The translations under genes were made by a program, and so were the position numbers. 64,000 nt of DNA, taken from Xylogone sp. PMI_703. Lineage: Eukaryota; Ascomycota; Leotiomycetes. Location: assembly GCA_021399445.1 (NCBI GenBank), contig JAJTUQ010000001.1, positions 1,612,001-1,676,000 on the forward strand, given 5' to 3'. Below are positions 1-12,592 of the stretch, piece by piece (the first letter of the stretch is position 1; the number at the start of each line of letters is the position of its first letter). The notes under the pieces were generated by a model that saw nothing but the letters and a program-made list of their open reading frames with translations, did not search any database and was not told the DNA's origin.

Positions 1-676
1 TTTTGCCGTCTGATAAATTTTTCTGTGACTTCTTCTGAGAGGCAGATGCCACCAACGATATCCTACGGAACAGGCGCGGAACACGTTGCCGGGGGGGCTT
101 GCCGATGGCAACGCACGCATAAACGTGTGTTATATTGTTTGGGGCTTATTACGCAGGTAATCCAGGGCTGCAGCCCATCGCCCTGTCGTCAATTGGTCCC
201 GATATGCTACGCTGAGTAGTTTTGTCTCTTCCTTCCTCCTATGGCCCTCTTTGCTTGTGATGTGCTCCGGCTTGCCGAGGAAGCGCTCCCAAGAACCCAA
301 GAACCCACCACAGTAAGGCACGGACAGACGGGTTTTGTTTGATGCCTTACAGATCAGGCTCTAATCCATGCCTCTCTGCCCGGGCCACTTCTTATTACAA
401 GTATTAGATGTGCTTTGCTTCACTGGCGAGGTTGTTGTCGTCCGTGTCCGCCCTGGAAGCAGCCACTAACGCAATCCTGCGCTATGCTCTTTTCGCCAAA
501 GGCCCGCTGCAGTGGGAAAATTTCTGCGTATCTGCAGGTCTGGATTTAGTGGGGCCAATTTGGTCTCCAGATCAGAAAAAAGAGAGCTAAACCTCCCTCG
601 TCTTGCCCATCGTCCATTATCAGATTGTTTTCATCCCGCCGCTCGCAGCTCGCACGCCAACAGTCAGTTGCCAACA
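1..676. other. Intergenic region, left edge to BUD20-like gene
   Basis: No convincing coding segment was found. The short open frames on both strands lack family resemblance and splice structure. The right end is the promoter and leader of the BUD20-like gene. Confidence 0.5.
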
Positions 677-1263
677 ATGGGCATTCCGCAGAAATCGACG
701 AGGACCAAGACCCGGAGGCGCACCAGGTAAGTTCGGCCATGACCCGCCTGTGACGTTGTGCTGTTCCTCGTCTGGATATTCCCCTTCCAATTCCAGTCCC
801 GATTCCATCCCGAACCCAGTCAACCCAGCTTCGTTCACAGATGGCCTGTTGTGGAAGGTACTAACACCTGTCCAGAGACCTCGATCAGATTGCGGCCGAC
901 TTGCGCTCGCCCAAGCATCTGGCGCAGTACAAGAACACTAAGGCAGCTGAAGATCTGCCCGGCCTGGGCCAGTATTACTGCATTGAGTGCGCAAAATGGT
1001 TCGAGTCGGAGCACAGCCTCGTTACGCATCGCAAGGGCAGTACGCACAAGAGACGGTGAGTGAACTTTAACAAGATGGCAGAGCGCAGGAGAGTAGCCAA
1101 GGCTAAACTATAGCCATCCAAATACAGATTGAGGGCACTGAAGGATGAGCCATACACGCAAAAAGAGGCTGAGGCTGCGATAGGGCTCCGTACGGACAAT
1201 GGACCGAGACAAGCGGCTAGAGAGAGAGCTCAGGACATGGAAGTAGAGATGGAAGCCGCCTGA
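677..1263 (+). CDS. BUD20: C2H2 zinc-finger protein, Bud20-like (60S export factor)
   Basis: Three exons: 677-726, 876-1055, 1128-1263, joined by gtaagt...cag and gtgagt...cag introns. The protein is about 121 aa. It opens with a basic stretch ending KTRRRTRDLDQI, typical of the Bud20 N-terminus. A single C2H2 finger follows (C-x2-C, starting YCIECAKWF, with a HRKGSTH histidine pair), then a C-terminal part containing LKDEPYTQKEAEAA. The layout and length match the small Bud20/ZNF593 family. In yeast that family is a pre-60S ribosome shuttling factor needed for nuclear export; the role here is by homology. The ATG at 677 gives the family-like start MGIPQKSTRT. The gene converges tail-to-tail with DAM1, about 150 bp apart. 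Confidence 0.88.
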
Positions 1264-1414
1264 AGCTTACTACGCCATGGCCAATGCTTAAGAAGGTCTA
1301 TGCATCCCGATTTTTTGGAGTCAAATTGCAGATCTGCGAAGCTGGGTATTCACGGGGACAATGCAGACCTCATGCTGCAGGAAAGTAAAGTTCGGCTCAT
1401 CGGGGGGTATCATT

Positions 1415-2239
1415 TTATCTCAAACTACGACCTTTTGCAGCTCTTGCGAGACCACTTGCTCGAGTTCCTCTCACGCCTCCTCTAGCTGCACCGCCACGGC
1501 TTGATTGTCCTGTCCCTCCGCGAGAAGCTGTAGCTATTCTCGACGGCGCAGGAGTTGAGAACTTGGATGTGGTCTTGGAAGAAGGGGGGTTATCGACGAA
1601 AGATGTGTCAGTAGTCCTGGAGAGCCCCACGGCATCAGTAACAAAAACGATGTTATCGGAAATATTACGTAGTCTTACATAAATGTAGTCTCCGAATCGA
1701 ACTCCCCATGCTGTCTTTCCGAATTGGTTGACTTATCTATGCATATTATCAGCGCAGTCCACCCCTAATATTTTCTTGGCTGGTAATTACTCAATTGCTC
1801 GTCTTGCTGCTGTGCTCGACGGAATGAATCGGGGATTGGTGCCTGGCAGACGATCGTATTAGCCAAAAAAAGGCGTGTCAGTCGAGGTGCGCATATATGT
1901 ACTTGCCTCTGGGAAATCCACACAAAACGCATTCATATTTAAGCCATACAAAAACGCAGCAAAGTTTTCACTAAATCTGGCCAAACTCTCATGCATCAAT
2001 TGAAGGTGCATGAAGTTTGCCTCTAGATCAGCCATTGAATCCGACAACTCGGCAAACTGAGGTTCAAAAGATTCCAGAGGAAAGTCTGATGCCCCGCCAA
2101 TATTAGCCTTGCCGGATTCGCGCAGAGAAGACCTTGAGGAAGCTCGTAAGGGAGTTGTTGGTCGAGATGGCGGCCTCCTGGTCGCAGAGGCAGACCGTTT
2201 GTTGCTGCTGCCAGCTTGAGGAGTGGTGGCTGACGACAT
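1415..2239 (-). CDS. DAM1: DASH/Dam1 complex subunit Dam1
   Basis: Four exons on the minus strand: 2239-1907, 1842-1791, 1736-1679, 1616-1415, giving 214 aa. The core, about residues 52-110, runs from FPLESFEPQFAELSDSM to NMNAFCVDFPE, then APIPDSF across the first junction. This is the conserved Dam1 domain. The later exons add a SETTFM/TTDTSFVDNPPSS motif and an RG-rich tail, both typical of filamentous-fungal Dam1. The protein is part of the microtubule-encircling kinetochore ring that couples chromosomes to spindle microtubules. The first intron uses a GC donor (GAG|GCAAGT) with a normal CAG acceptor, and this is the only joint that keeps the frame. The other introns are GT-AG. The ATG at 2239 begins MSSATTPQ. 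Confidence 0.9.
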
Positions 2240-3079
2240 GACGACAGTTGAATGGGATAGCAGAGGTGCGTGGCTCGTGGCTCAATATACAGGTTGTCGT
2301 GGTCATCACGTACCCGAGATATGGTACCGTACTCGTACCTGACGCGATCACATTCGGCTTTGTTCCTGCCAGGCAGTCAGGCAGTCAGGCAGATACACTA
2401 GCTACTTCTCGTTCCGGACAGATTAATAAACAAGACCGGTTACAGTAGGCCATAGGTTATACCAGCTGAAATCACGCAACAATTCAAAGAATTTGTCGCT
2501 TTAGAAAGCAAAACAATAGAACATTAATGTAATTGTCCTTGTTACACTAGAATTAAGTATATTTTGTATAAAATTTGAAGTTTTATCATGGTGTTGGGCT
2601 ATGGCCTACTGTAACCGGTCTTGTTTAATCTGTCCGGAGCGAGCTACTTGTATGTTTCACAGCTGTGAGTACGCACTGGATTGTTGGGTGGTTATCACGT
2701 GACATAAAGTGCCTACCAACATCCAGCCCCGCAACTGAATTGGGTCGCTGGTTGCACGTACGCTCGCGTGCCCAAGGCCGGACTCTCCGGATGAGAGGCT
2801 CAAGGCAATCCCTTCTGTGTCTCTAATGCTTCGGGAGTGCGAGGATTTCGGATTACTAAAAACATGGCAGTCCCCAACTCTACTACCTCACATGACGAGG
2901 CTGAGAACGAGGGACTGCGTGGTCGACTTTGAAGCAACCGTAAGGCTGGGTCTTTTCATCTAAGGTTGTGGCGCTTGTTGACGCAAGGCCCGGGCATTCC
3001 GCAGCAGAGCAGCCCACTAAGGAGCCATTGCTCTTCCACTGTTACTGCTGGCTATCGCTGCGCACCGCCCTTATTTTAG
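2240..3079. other. Intergenic region between DAM1 and CSR1-like gene
   Basis: This is a divergent promoter region carrying a foldback element (2396-2650) and a short CAGTCAGG direct repeat around 2372-2392. No gene is supported. Confidence 0.5.
2396..2650. mobile_element. MITE-like foldback element with about 44-bp terminal inverted repeats
   Basis: The left arm, about 2410-2454, reads TCCGGACAGATTAA then AACAAGACCGGTTACAGTAG. The right arm, about 2599-2643, is its near-perfect reverse complement; the main difference is a 2-bp TA insertion in the left arm. Imperfect outer extensions reach 2396 and 2650. TA dinucleotides flank both ends (2394-2395 and 2651-2652), as expected for a Tc1/mariner-type target duplication. 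The AT-rich interior has no coding capacity. Size, long inverted ends and TA flanks fit a non-autonomous DNA transposon (MITE). The family is unknown. Confidence 0.7.
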
Positions 3080-5152
<2,073 letters not shown>

Positions 5153-5368
5153 AGTCACATACACTTTAGATCTGGAGTTTTAATATGGTTTGTCCTGACT
5201 ATACATCCAGAGCGAGCTATAATTACGCATTACCTTCCGATGCAGCTCTTGGCACTTCGACTTGCATAATGGGAGGGTTAATCGCGTCATTTTGGGGGTC
5301 ATCTCCCTGTTCAGCTTATGGTGATCTGAAAAGCATGTAGCAAAGTTTCTATCTAATAATAAGATACA

Positions 5369-6047
5369 TCACATCTTAGACTTGATATCCTCGAAAAGCG
5401 CTTTTAGTTTGTCCATGTCGGTCTCCTGCTTTGGCCAACCTATCTGCAAGCCTTCTTCAGTGTTCGGTTTAGGAATCTAAATGACCTTGTGAGTATTTGT
5501 AATAATGGCTTCGTCATCAACACGTACCATATGAAAATGCACCTATGTCAATCTTGTTAGAGAGATACTTTGCAAGGGGTATTGCAGAAAGTACTTACAT
5601 GACCAACTTCTTGATGTGCAAGTCTACCATTGTTCTGAAGCACATTGTAGTTTTCTGCGCCAGCTGCCTTGGCTAGCTTCTTTACTATCGGCTATAAAGT
5701 CTCAGTCATTCATTGAGAATAGCACAGGTGGTAAGGCTCATACCAAGATCTCAGTCAGCTGATCGTCTGGAATATCAATTAACTTCTCTCCATGGTGTTT
5801 TGGGATGACCAACTAAGAATCTGTTAAAATTTTAGAGTTCTTGAGGCTAAACAAGGATTTTCATACAGCATGGCCTTTACTGAGGGGTTGAATATCCAGA
5901 AAGGCAAACACTTTGTCGCTCTCAAAGAGCTTGAAAGATGGGATATCTCCTGTATAATTTTTATCATGTCAGATAGAAAATTCCACGATGTCTGAATGAA
6001 AATCATTCACCCTTGATTATTTTGCAGAAAATACAAGCAGCAGCCAT
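5369..6047 (-). CDS. HNT1: HIT-family nucleotide hydrolase (Hnt1/HINT type)
   Basis: Six exons on the minus strand: 6047-6011, 5949-5867, 5812-5744, 5691-5599, 5542-5528, 5476-5369, giving 134 aa, the usual length for the family. The start is MAAACIFCKIIKGDIPSFK. It continues with FESDKVFAFLDIQPLSKGHA, IPKHHGEKL and the histidine triad GHVHFHM at about residues 93-99. HINT-type enzymes hydrolyse adenosine 5'-monophosphoramidate and related nucleotides. The fifth exon is only 15 nt and encodes VHFHM, most of the active-site triad, so splicing decides activity. The tail IKSKM ends at a TGA. It is divergent from MOG1 across 1.2 kb. Confidence 0.88.
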
Positions 6048-7256
6048 TTTCAGATCTGATACAGATTGGTGCTGGCCTCAATGACTAAGTCTATGTGATC
6101 TGTCGATGGCGGGGTTATCGTATATATATTACATATATCTTTCGTATCGGATGAACCTCGGTGAGATGCCCCGCGCTCCGCAGCACGTGCAATCCCTTCA
6201 CGCCCTCCGTACGGTGTCACGCCTTTCAACCATTGCCCAGATGCCCCTCGATTTTCACACAGCCTACATACTTTTTGAATCCTAGATCTCTCGCGACGGT
6301 GCGCGAAACATAGGAAATCAGGTTACAGTGAGAGTACTGTGCGAGTTGCGCAACACTTCTGCATATACCTTAGCACCAGCATGAGGTATCGATTCTGGGA
6401 CGCTGCTCTATTCTGCACAGCCCATCTAGAGCCATTCCATCGCAAGAACAGATTCATGCTGTGTGCGAACTGGGTTGGTGGTCATGTGACTCGATTTGCA
6501 ACCCTCCCTGGGGAGATTGGTATATAAACAAAGATAAGGCTGTTTAGGTTGGAGCTTCGGACAAGAAAATTGAACTTGCCACTTGCCTTTTACCAGTAGC
6601 AAACGGTTCTTGCCGACATAGCTCCTTTACCAATTTTTCACACCCCTCTGAGTTTCTCAGATAAATATTAATTTTTTTTGGCCCTCTATATGATGGACTG
6701 GATGCTTGCTCCTATTTTTTCGACCCTGCATTTCAATATTTTTATATTTCAATTGCTCGCTCGGTTAGCTAAGCGCAAATAAACGAGCTTCTTCTGCTCT
6801 TTGACGATCATCTCATCAGCGAGGCACCGTCGTTGCTTCTACCAGCGAGTCAGTTTCCTGCAGCCTGAGGTTTTTATCCTACAACGATTTGAATTGTATA
6901 TCGTGCCCCGTAGAACCCACCACCCTTCCCTAGTAGAACATGCTTGATGAATCTTCCGTGACCAATAGATATCTTATGAGTTCCATTCCGTCAGGTTCGT
7001 GGGCGATATTACATTTGCATTGCGTCTAAGCATATACATCCCAAGCATACTTGAAGGGGATAACTTGGTCGATCTTACAATAAAACCTTGATATTAAGGC
7101 ACTAAATACAAACAGCTCCAACAGACTCCGCCGCAGTGCAATTGATCTAGAGGCAAGCCGACGTCATTTGCGTACACTCCTTAAGAGTCTCCTTTTCAAA
7201 TTCCAAGTCAGACCCAAAATTCAAAATACTCATACTACCAAAAGCACTGATTTAAG
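6048..7256. other. Divergent intergenic region HNT1/MOG1
   Basis: About 1.2 kb without a supported gene. It is T-rich around 6600-6790 and serves as promoter and leader for both neighbours. The short frames show no family resemblance. Confidence 0.45.
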
Positions 7257-7970
7257 ATGACTACATACACCAGTACCCCGCTCTTTGGCGGGGCTCTTAT
7301 CGTCGATTTGCCATCTAACTTTGCGGACGTCAGGTAAAGGATACATACAGCACTTTATCGCGAACTCAGTTGACGGGCTTCAGTGATATACGGCAAGTCC
7401 CAAATAACCAGGAAGTTTTTCTTGACAAGGATGGATTTACTAGCATAATATTTGATATCACGGAACGTGTTGGGGTAGCAGGCAGCGGGCCAGCCATTGA
7501 TGGCGCGGCTTTGACAACCCATCTTGAAGATATAGTTGATTCAGATATCGATACTGTGAAGGTTTGGAGCACTACCGATACTGTATTCTCAAAACTACCG
7601 TACGTTGGCTTATTCTGCTCACGTTTTCGCTGCATGCCCCCTTAGATATCACATGCTCACCTTGTCGCATAGTGAGGGGACGCCCGCATACACGCTTATA
7701 GCTACCCAGACACCTCCACCAAATCCAGAGTCCAAAACCTCAGCACCTGATTTTACGGCCATAGTTTTGAATTTGATTAGATTGGAGAAAGAGTCCACAG
7801 ACATTGTCATCTCGATTAATGTGCCACATATTAAAGGAGAGTATACCGAAGAGGATGTTGACTTGCAGCTGGGAAAACAGGGGAAATTACTCGAGAGCGC
7901 AGTCGAGTATGCGGCCAGGATCTGGGAGACATTCAAGATCAAAGACTGGGGCCTTTTCAAAGAAGTATAG
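7257..7970 (+). CDS. MOG1: Ran-binding nuclear import factor Mog1
   Basis: Three exons: 7257-7333, 7384-7599, 7646-7970, giving 205 aa. The start MTTYTSTPLFGGALIVDLP, followed by DVSDIRQVPNNQEVFLD, is the Mog1 opening. Exon 3 holds AYTLIATQTPPP, FTAIVLNLIRLEKESTDIVI and NVPHIKGEY. Mog1 binds Ran GTPase, promotes nucleotide release and supports nuclear protein import. Frame is kept across both introns (gtaaag...cag and gtacgt...tag). The length matches the 190-220 aa family. It converges with the SprT/GCNA-like gene 170 bp downstream. Confidence 0.88.
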
Positions 7971-8140
7971 GCGGCAATCTTCTCCCCTGAGACATAGCTG
8001 CTTAACAAGAGTTTGCATCGACTAGTATCACGGGATCTGACCGACTAGATAGTGGAGGGGTATATGGTAGCGAGTTGTTACTGCTCCTACGGGCTGATAA
8101 ACATTAGATTGCTGAGCTTTGTTATAAGATGGGCAGATTT

Positions 8141-10423
8141 TCAGTCTGTTAAGTCTGTAATGTCTAGGAAATTGAGCTTCCTCACTACCGAATCCGGCAA
8201 CTGGTCGGTAGTTGTATCCTCGGTGTTGGTTTTACTGTTGCTAAGCTTCGATGCCTTGTAATCCTGATATCTCTTGCCAATAATTCCCATGATATCTTTT
8301 TGAGGGCTGCCGGGGAACTCTTCTCTAATTTTCTTCATATTGTCCTTGACAAATTTCTGGTACTCACTAACTTTGCCATCTCCGCCCCTGGGAATCGGTT
8401 TGGTTTGCACTAATTGACCCTTGCATGATCCACACCTGTGCCTCACGGGGTCAATACTCTTAGAGTGACGCTTGTATTCGATATTGCAAGCGGTGCATTC
8501 CCAGATATATTTGTATTCAATGCTGTATGAGTGTTTTGTTGTAACGTTGACACCTCTGCTTCCAAAAGTTCGACTGCACTTCGCTCCCCAGCTTTTGAAT
8601 TCTTTTCCATGGGGGTTGTTTTTTACGTTACTAACCATGAAAGTAGCAAGATGACAGAATTCATGAGCCATTACGTTGAGCAGTCTATCTTCGTCGTCGA
8701 TAATCTTCTCGGCAAGCTCAATGCTTGCATGATGGCGATATTTTGAAACAGGAGCCACAACACCTGAACCAGGTCTGGGAGTCTGAGCTACTTCTCTCCT
8801 CCAGTTCGCTCTTCCTGCAGTCGTCTGTAGCGTTTTACTCCATATTATTTTTACGCCCCCCGTTGCCGCTGTGAGATGTGCAATTTGACCATCTGTAATC
8901 GTTTTATCGAGTTCAGCAAGGAAAGACAGAGCAATCTCTTGCTTCCGTCCAGAAAATTCTTTTTTCGATGTCCGAGAATTGTATTCTTGCTTCGCTTTAC
9001 TTTTCTTTGATGGGAGAAGCAGGTTTTCCGCCAGAGCTCTCCCTTCTTTAAATAAAGTAGTTTTTGGTTTGGGAAGTTTTCTTGGTGAATACTCATCATT
9101 CCATTCGTTGATGACTTCTTGACTCCAGAAACTTTCCATACTTGGTCGTTGGCTAGGTTGAGGTATTCGTGGTGTTTTCTTTGGTGATATCAAACCGTGG
9201 TGTCTTATTTGTGGGCTTCGCGGTGGAGTTTTAATTTCAGTTTCTTTGGCTGATCGACCGGTATCTCCTAGGTCTCGTTTGGATGATCTTTGAGCACCTT
9301 TGATCTCCCGCTTCCCACGGGAAGAAGGCCCTTCGACCGATTCAGCATTATCAGCAGATTTCGGTGCTGAATCACCAAGTGACAGTTTCTTCAACTGCTG
9401 ACCCAATTCATCCGAATCTGAGGACCGTGTCCTTGGCTTCCTGCCCCTCACGAGCCTCCTTCTAGGTTTTGGCGTCGGTAGTGAAGAGTCCGAATCATAC
9501 TCCAAACTTGAACTATCATTGACAATGAAATCAGATAATCCATCAGATTCTTCCGAATCCTCTGGATCCTCGTCTCCTTCCTCCTCTTCAGATTCATTCC
9601 CTTCAACCTCTTGCTCACCCTCTTCCTCATCCTCATCCTCATCCTCCTCTCCCTCTTCCTCTTCTTCCTCTTCTTCTTCCTCTGCTTCTTCTGCTTCTAA
9701 AGCAATATATTCATTATTTTGTCTCCTTATTTCTGTTGATTTCGTTGGCATCTCTCTTTCTTTCGGGTTTTGACGTTGGATTTCTCCAAGACTTTCATCA
9801 TCTGAAGGAGACTCATCATTGGAATATCCTGGTGACCTGTAGACATCCTGGTCTGATTTCTCCTGTTCCTCTTCGCTCAAGCGTGTCCTGACATTCTTGG
9901 GCGGCAGTTTTTGTGCTGGGGGTGTTGATGGTTGGCCAGAATATTTATCCAGACTTTGCTTCTTTATTCCTGACCGCATTACTTCTGCTGAGGGAACATC
10001 ATGGATAGTTGTACGCGTCGAGCCCAACTTCTTCCCTTTAGATACCGACGTCAGCTTAGATCTATTGCCTGGTAATTCGGAGGATACAAAATCGCCATCT
10101 GCGGAGGCAAGCGGTCGTAAAAGAGGATTGTTAGTTTTCTTGTTTAGGATCCGTCTCCTTGGCTTCGCTGTTCTTAATGTTTGATGTACTGTAATATCAT
10201 CAATATCTTTGTCCTCTCCTCCTTCATCCGAGTCATTTCCAGAGTCAATAGATGTTGCCTTCGAAATTGGAACAGACTGGGTATCTTTTAATATCTTCTT
10301 GGTACGGGTTGCGTTTTTGTTTGTCGCTCCTCTTTTGGATGTTCTCATAATTTCCTGGTGGCTAGAGAGGTCATCGTCAATATCCGTTATGGCTATTCTA
10401 GCCATATTGATGCTGTTGTACAC
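8141..10423 (-). CDS. SprT-like zinc metalloprotease with long acidic disordered N-terminus (GCNA-like)
   Basis: A single exon of 760 aa, or 754 aa if the ATG at 10405 (MARIAITDID) is used. Residues 1-500 are low-complexity, Ser/Lys/Arg-rich, with a dense Glu/Asp run around residues 245-300. The SprT-like domain follows, starting FLAELDKTITDGQIAHLTAA. The protease motif HEFCH is at about 587-591, with a likely third zinc ligand His near 605. A zinc ribbon comes next (Cys at about 643, 646, 664, 667). A C-terminal helical segment, YQKFVKDNMKKIREEFPG, looks HMG-box-like. This architecture matches GCNA/ACRC and a fission-yeast 'HMG box' SprT protein. The family protects genomes by cleaving DNA-protein crosslinks; the function here is inferred. 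It converges with MOG1. Confidence 0.85.
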   Translation of the reverse strand: MYNSINMARIAITDIDDDLSSHQEIMRTSKRGATNKNATRTKKILKDTQSVPISKATSIDSGNDSDEGGEDKDIDDITVHQTLRTAKPRRRILNKKTNNPLLRPLASADGDFVSSELPGNRSKLTSVSKGKKLGSTRTTIHDVPSAEVMRSGIKKQSLDKYSGQPSTPPAQKLPPKNVRTRLSEEEQEKSDQDVYRSPGYSNDESPSDDESLGEIQRQNPKEREMPTKSTEIRRQNNEYIALEAEEAEEEEEEEEEEGEEDEDEDEEEGEQEVEGNESEEEEGDEDPEDSEESDGLSDFIVNDSSSLEYDSDSSLPTPKPRRRLVRGRKPRTRSSDSDELGQQLKKLSLGDSAPKSADNAESVEGPSSRGKREIKGAQRSSKRDLGDTGRSAKETEIKTPPRSPQIRHHGLISPKKTPRIPQPSQRPSMESFWSQEVINEWNDEYSPRKLPKPKTTLFKEGRALAENLLLPSKKSKAKQEYNSRTSKKEFSGRKQEIALSFLAELDKTITDGQIAHLTAATGGVKIIWSKTLQTTAGRANWRREVAQTPRPGSGVVAPVSKYRHHASIELAEKIIDDEDRLLNVMAHEFCHLATFMVSNVKNNPHGKEFKSWGAKCSRTFGSRGVNVTTKHSYSIEYKYIWECTACNIEYKRHSKSIDPVRHRCGSCKGQLVQTKPIPRGGDGKVSEYQKFVKDNMKKIREEFPGSPQKDIMGIIGKRYQDYKASKLSNSKTNTEDTTTDQLPDSVVRKLNFLDITDLTD

Positions 10424-10848
10424 CGTTAGTTACGGTCATGTTGAAGCGATAGTGGTATGCGATTTGTCGAAATGTTTGGTTGTCACAGCAACCCGCCTCA
10501 ACGGCTCGGATTCAACAGTACGGTGCATTAGGTCTTAGATGCCTCATTTCACGTTAAAAACCTGTGTTCCAACATATTTAGTGGAATCCCTGCAAGAATT
10601 TTCCTCACGTCTCTAAACAATAACTGCACAATAGCTAGCTATGGATACAGTGCAGTGTCGACATACTAATCAGTTATGGTTTCATTGCCCTCATATATAT
10701 AATGAATCTATAATAATATTTAAAGTCTACGCCAGGATGGATAGGATACAAAAGCCGCCCAAAGATCCTTCCTAATAATCCTTTGCGCGGTTTCCTACTC
10801 ATGCTTCATATGTGTGGGACAAGACAACTAGGCTTAGACAAGGTGATA
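10424..10848. other. Intergenic region between GCNA-like and GH72 genes
   Basis: Both neighbours are on the minus strand, so this holds the GCNA-like promoter and the GH72 3' end. It is AT-rich near 10690-10720. Nothing else was recognised. Confidence 0.45.
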
Positions 10849-12592
10849 TTAGAAAAACTCAAAAGTTATGTCTGCCACCCGAGTGACTGCTAGTGGAATG
10901 GAAGCTACCAATCGTAACACATCTTTTCCGTACCTAGGAATAATAATGTTGCTTGCAGCACTCTTCTTATTGGGATTAGAAAACGAAAACGGTGGGCAAC
11001 TTGATTGTGTAGAATTTGTGATCTGACTGGTAATGATTCCAGTACCTCTCGAGCCTGCCTCATTTAATATCTGATGACATCCACACGGGACGGAGGGTGG
11101 TTTTATATGAGCATTTCCATTGAAACTGCAAGCTTGTCTTGACCTTCCTTGAGCCTTATAGTATTGGTCAAAGGCGAAAGAGAGCTTCTGTGTTGGCTGG
11201 CACATTGAATAAGCACCGTATACTCCAGAGGTAGCATTTGCGGCGATTCCGACGCAAGCACTGCTATCTAAGCCACAAACAATACCAAATAGGGTTGCGG
11301 TTTCATCTCCAGGTAAGCCGGGTGCAGAAACGCATGAGAGCGATGATAGCATACAGTCGCAAACATCTGCGCTTGCTTTCGGAGGAAGCGTAGTTGCGAC
11401 TGCCCAATCTTGACCAACCGTGGGACAAGCTCGAGGGAGGGCTCCTACGGCAGTATAGTCTGCTAAAAAAGTAGGTGACGGTGTTGCTAGAGCCAATTGC
11501 TTTGACAGAGAAGTAAAATCGGGGAGTTTGCTAACAATATCCTGTCTGACTGAAACAAGCCCTGTTATAGCGTTAAGCATGAGCAAGAAGCATTGATACA
11601 GTCTCCGAGGACATACCGTAGTCATTTTCCTCTTGGAAATACATATAGACGATACCTCCAGACCACACACCAGTCATATTGGAACCATATAACGCCTGAA
11701 CCTCAGTGAATGGGCGTGGTCTAGCCGTATTGCAGCCATACTCGGAGAAAAATACCGGAATTGGGTAATTTGCAAACTCCTCCGTCCTTTTATCGTAGCC
11801 TGAGGTAGCGTAGGAGGACTGACCGCACCATGAGTATATATTATACCCCCAAAAATCGACAGCGCTCTCTTGATCCCCGCAATTGAAGTAGCTGGAGAGT
11901 GCGGTACGAATCGAGGCATCATCGTTGGTGGCGTATCCAACCCCGATAGTTCTATAGCCTCGGGACTTGATATGCGCTTTCACGTCGCGGACGGCTGCCT
12001 TCACGAAAGCGCTGGCCATCGTATTGTTGGCCTGGTTAGTAACCTCATTGCCGGCAAAGAATCCCATTACGTTGCTATAGCTAGCCATGGCATCGACAAC
12101 TGAAGCGTATGAGTCCAATAGATCAGTAGTCCATTCGGGACTATCACGGTTGATTGACGATGATGGATTGGACAGATCTTGGATGAGGTAAATACCGGCA
12201 TCTTGCAGCATCTTCATACACTCTGAGTGATCCAAGGATGCATTAATGGCATATACTCGTATGGTATTTATCCCTAGTTCCCTCAGAATCGGAATGTCTC
12301 GCCGACAGCCAGCTATATCCGCCAGAGGGTCGACGAATGTGGACGTGCTCGGTATGGCATACTGACTAGCATCTCGCTGGTATGCTACGCCTCGGATGAA
12401 GAACTGAGTGCCATTTTCAAAGAAAAAGTGAGACCCCTGAAACGTAATGAGCTTCTTGGTATGTCGGAACGCAAAGAAAAATCACCCTACCTGAATAATG
12501 GTGGGAGGAAGACCGGCATTTGCAGGCGCAGTAAGGAATGCACAGTCGAGAAGAATGGTTGCAATGTATAGCACTACCCTAGACAGCCTCAT
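10849..12592 (-). CDS. GH72 1,3-beta-glucanosyltransferase with X8/CBM43 module (Gas/Gel type)
   Basis: Three exons on the minus strand: 12592-12491, 12436-11617, 11561-10849, giving 544 aa. An N-terminal signal peptide ([15 protein letters not shown]...NAG) is followed by [20 protein letters not shown], the GH72 opening. Catalytic glutamates are visible in GNEV (about E165) and FSEYGCN (about E266), at the same spacing as yeast Gas1. After the GH72 domain comes a cysteine-rich X8/CBM43 domain ([11 protein letters not shown]...CGLDSSAC...YGAYSMC). The C-terminus is hydrophobic and suggests a GPI-anchor signal. Such enzymes elongate and branch cell-wall beta-1,3-glucan outside the plasma membrane. 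It lies 4.5 kb upstream of FKS1, in opposite orientation. The X8 domain puts it in the Gas1/Gas2-like subgroup; the exact paralogue is not settled. Confidence 0.92.

Noticed and set aside
7649..8008. 119-codon minus-strand open frame opposite MOG1
   Set aside because: Antisense shadow of the conserved MOG1 exon 3.
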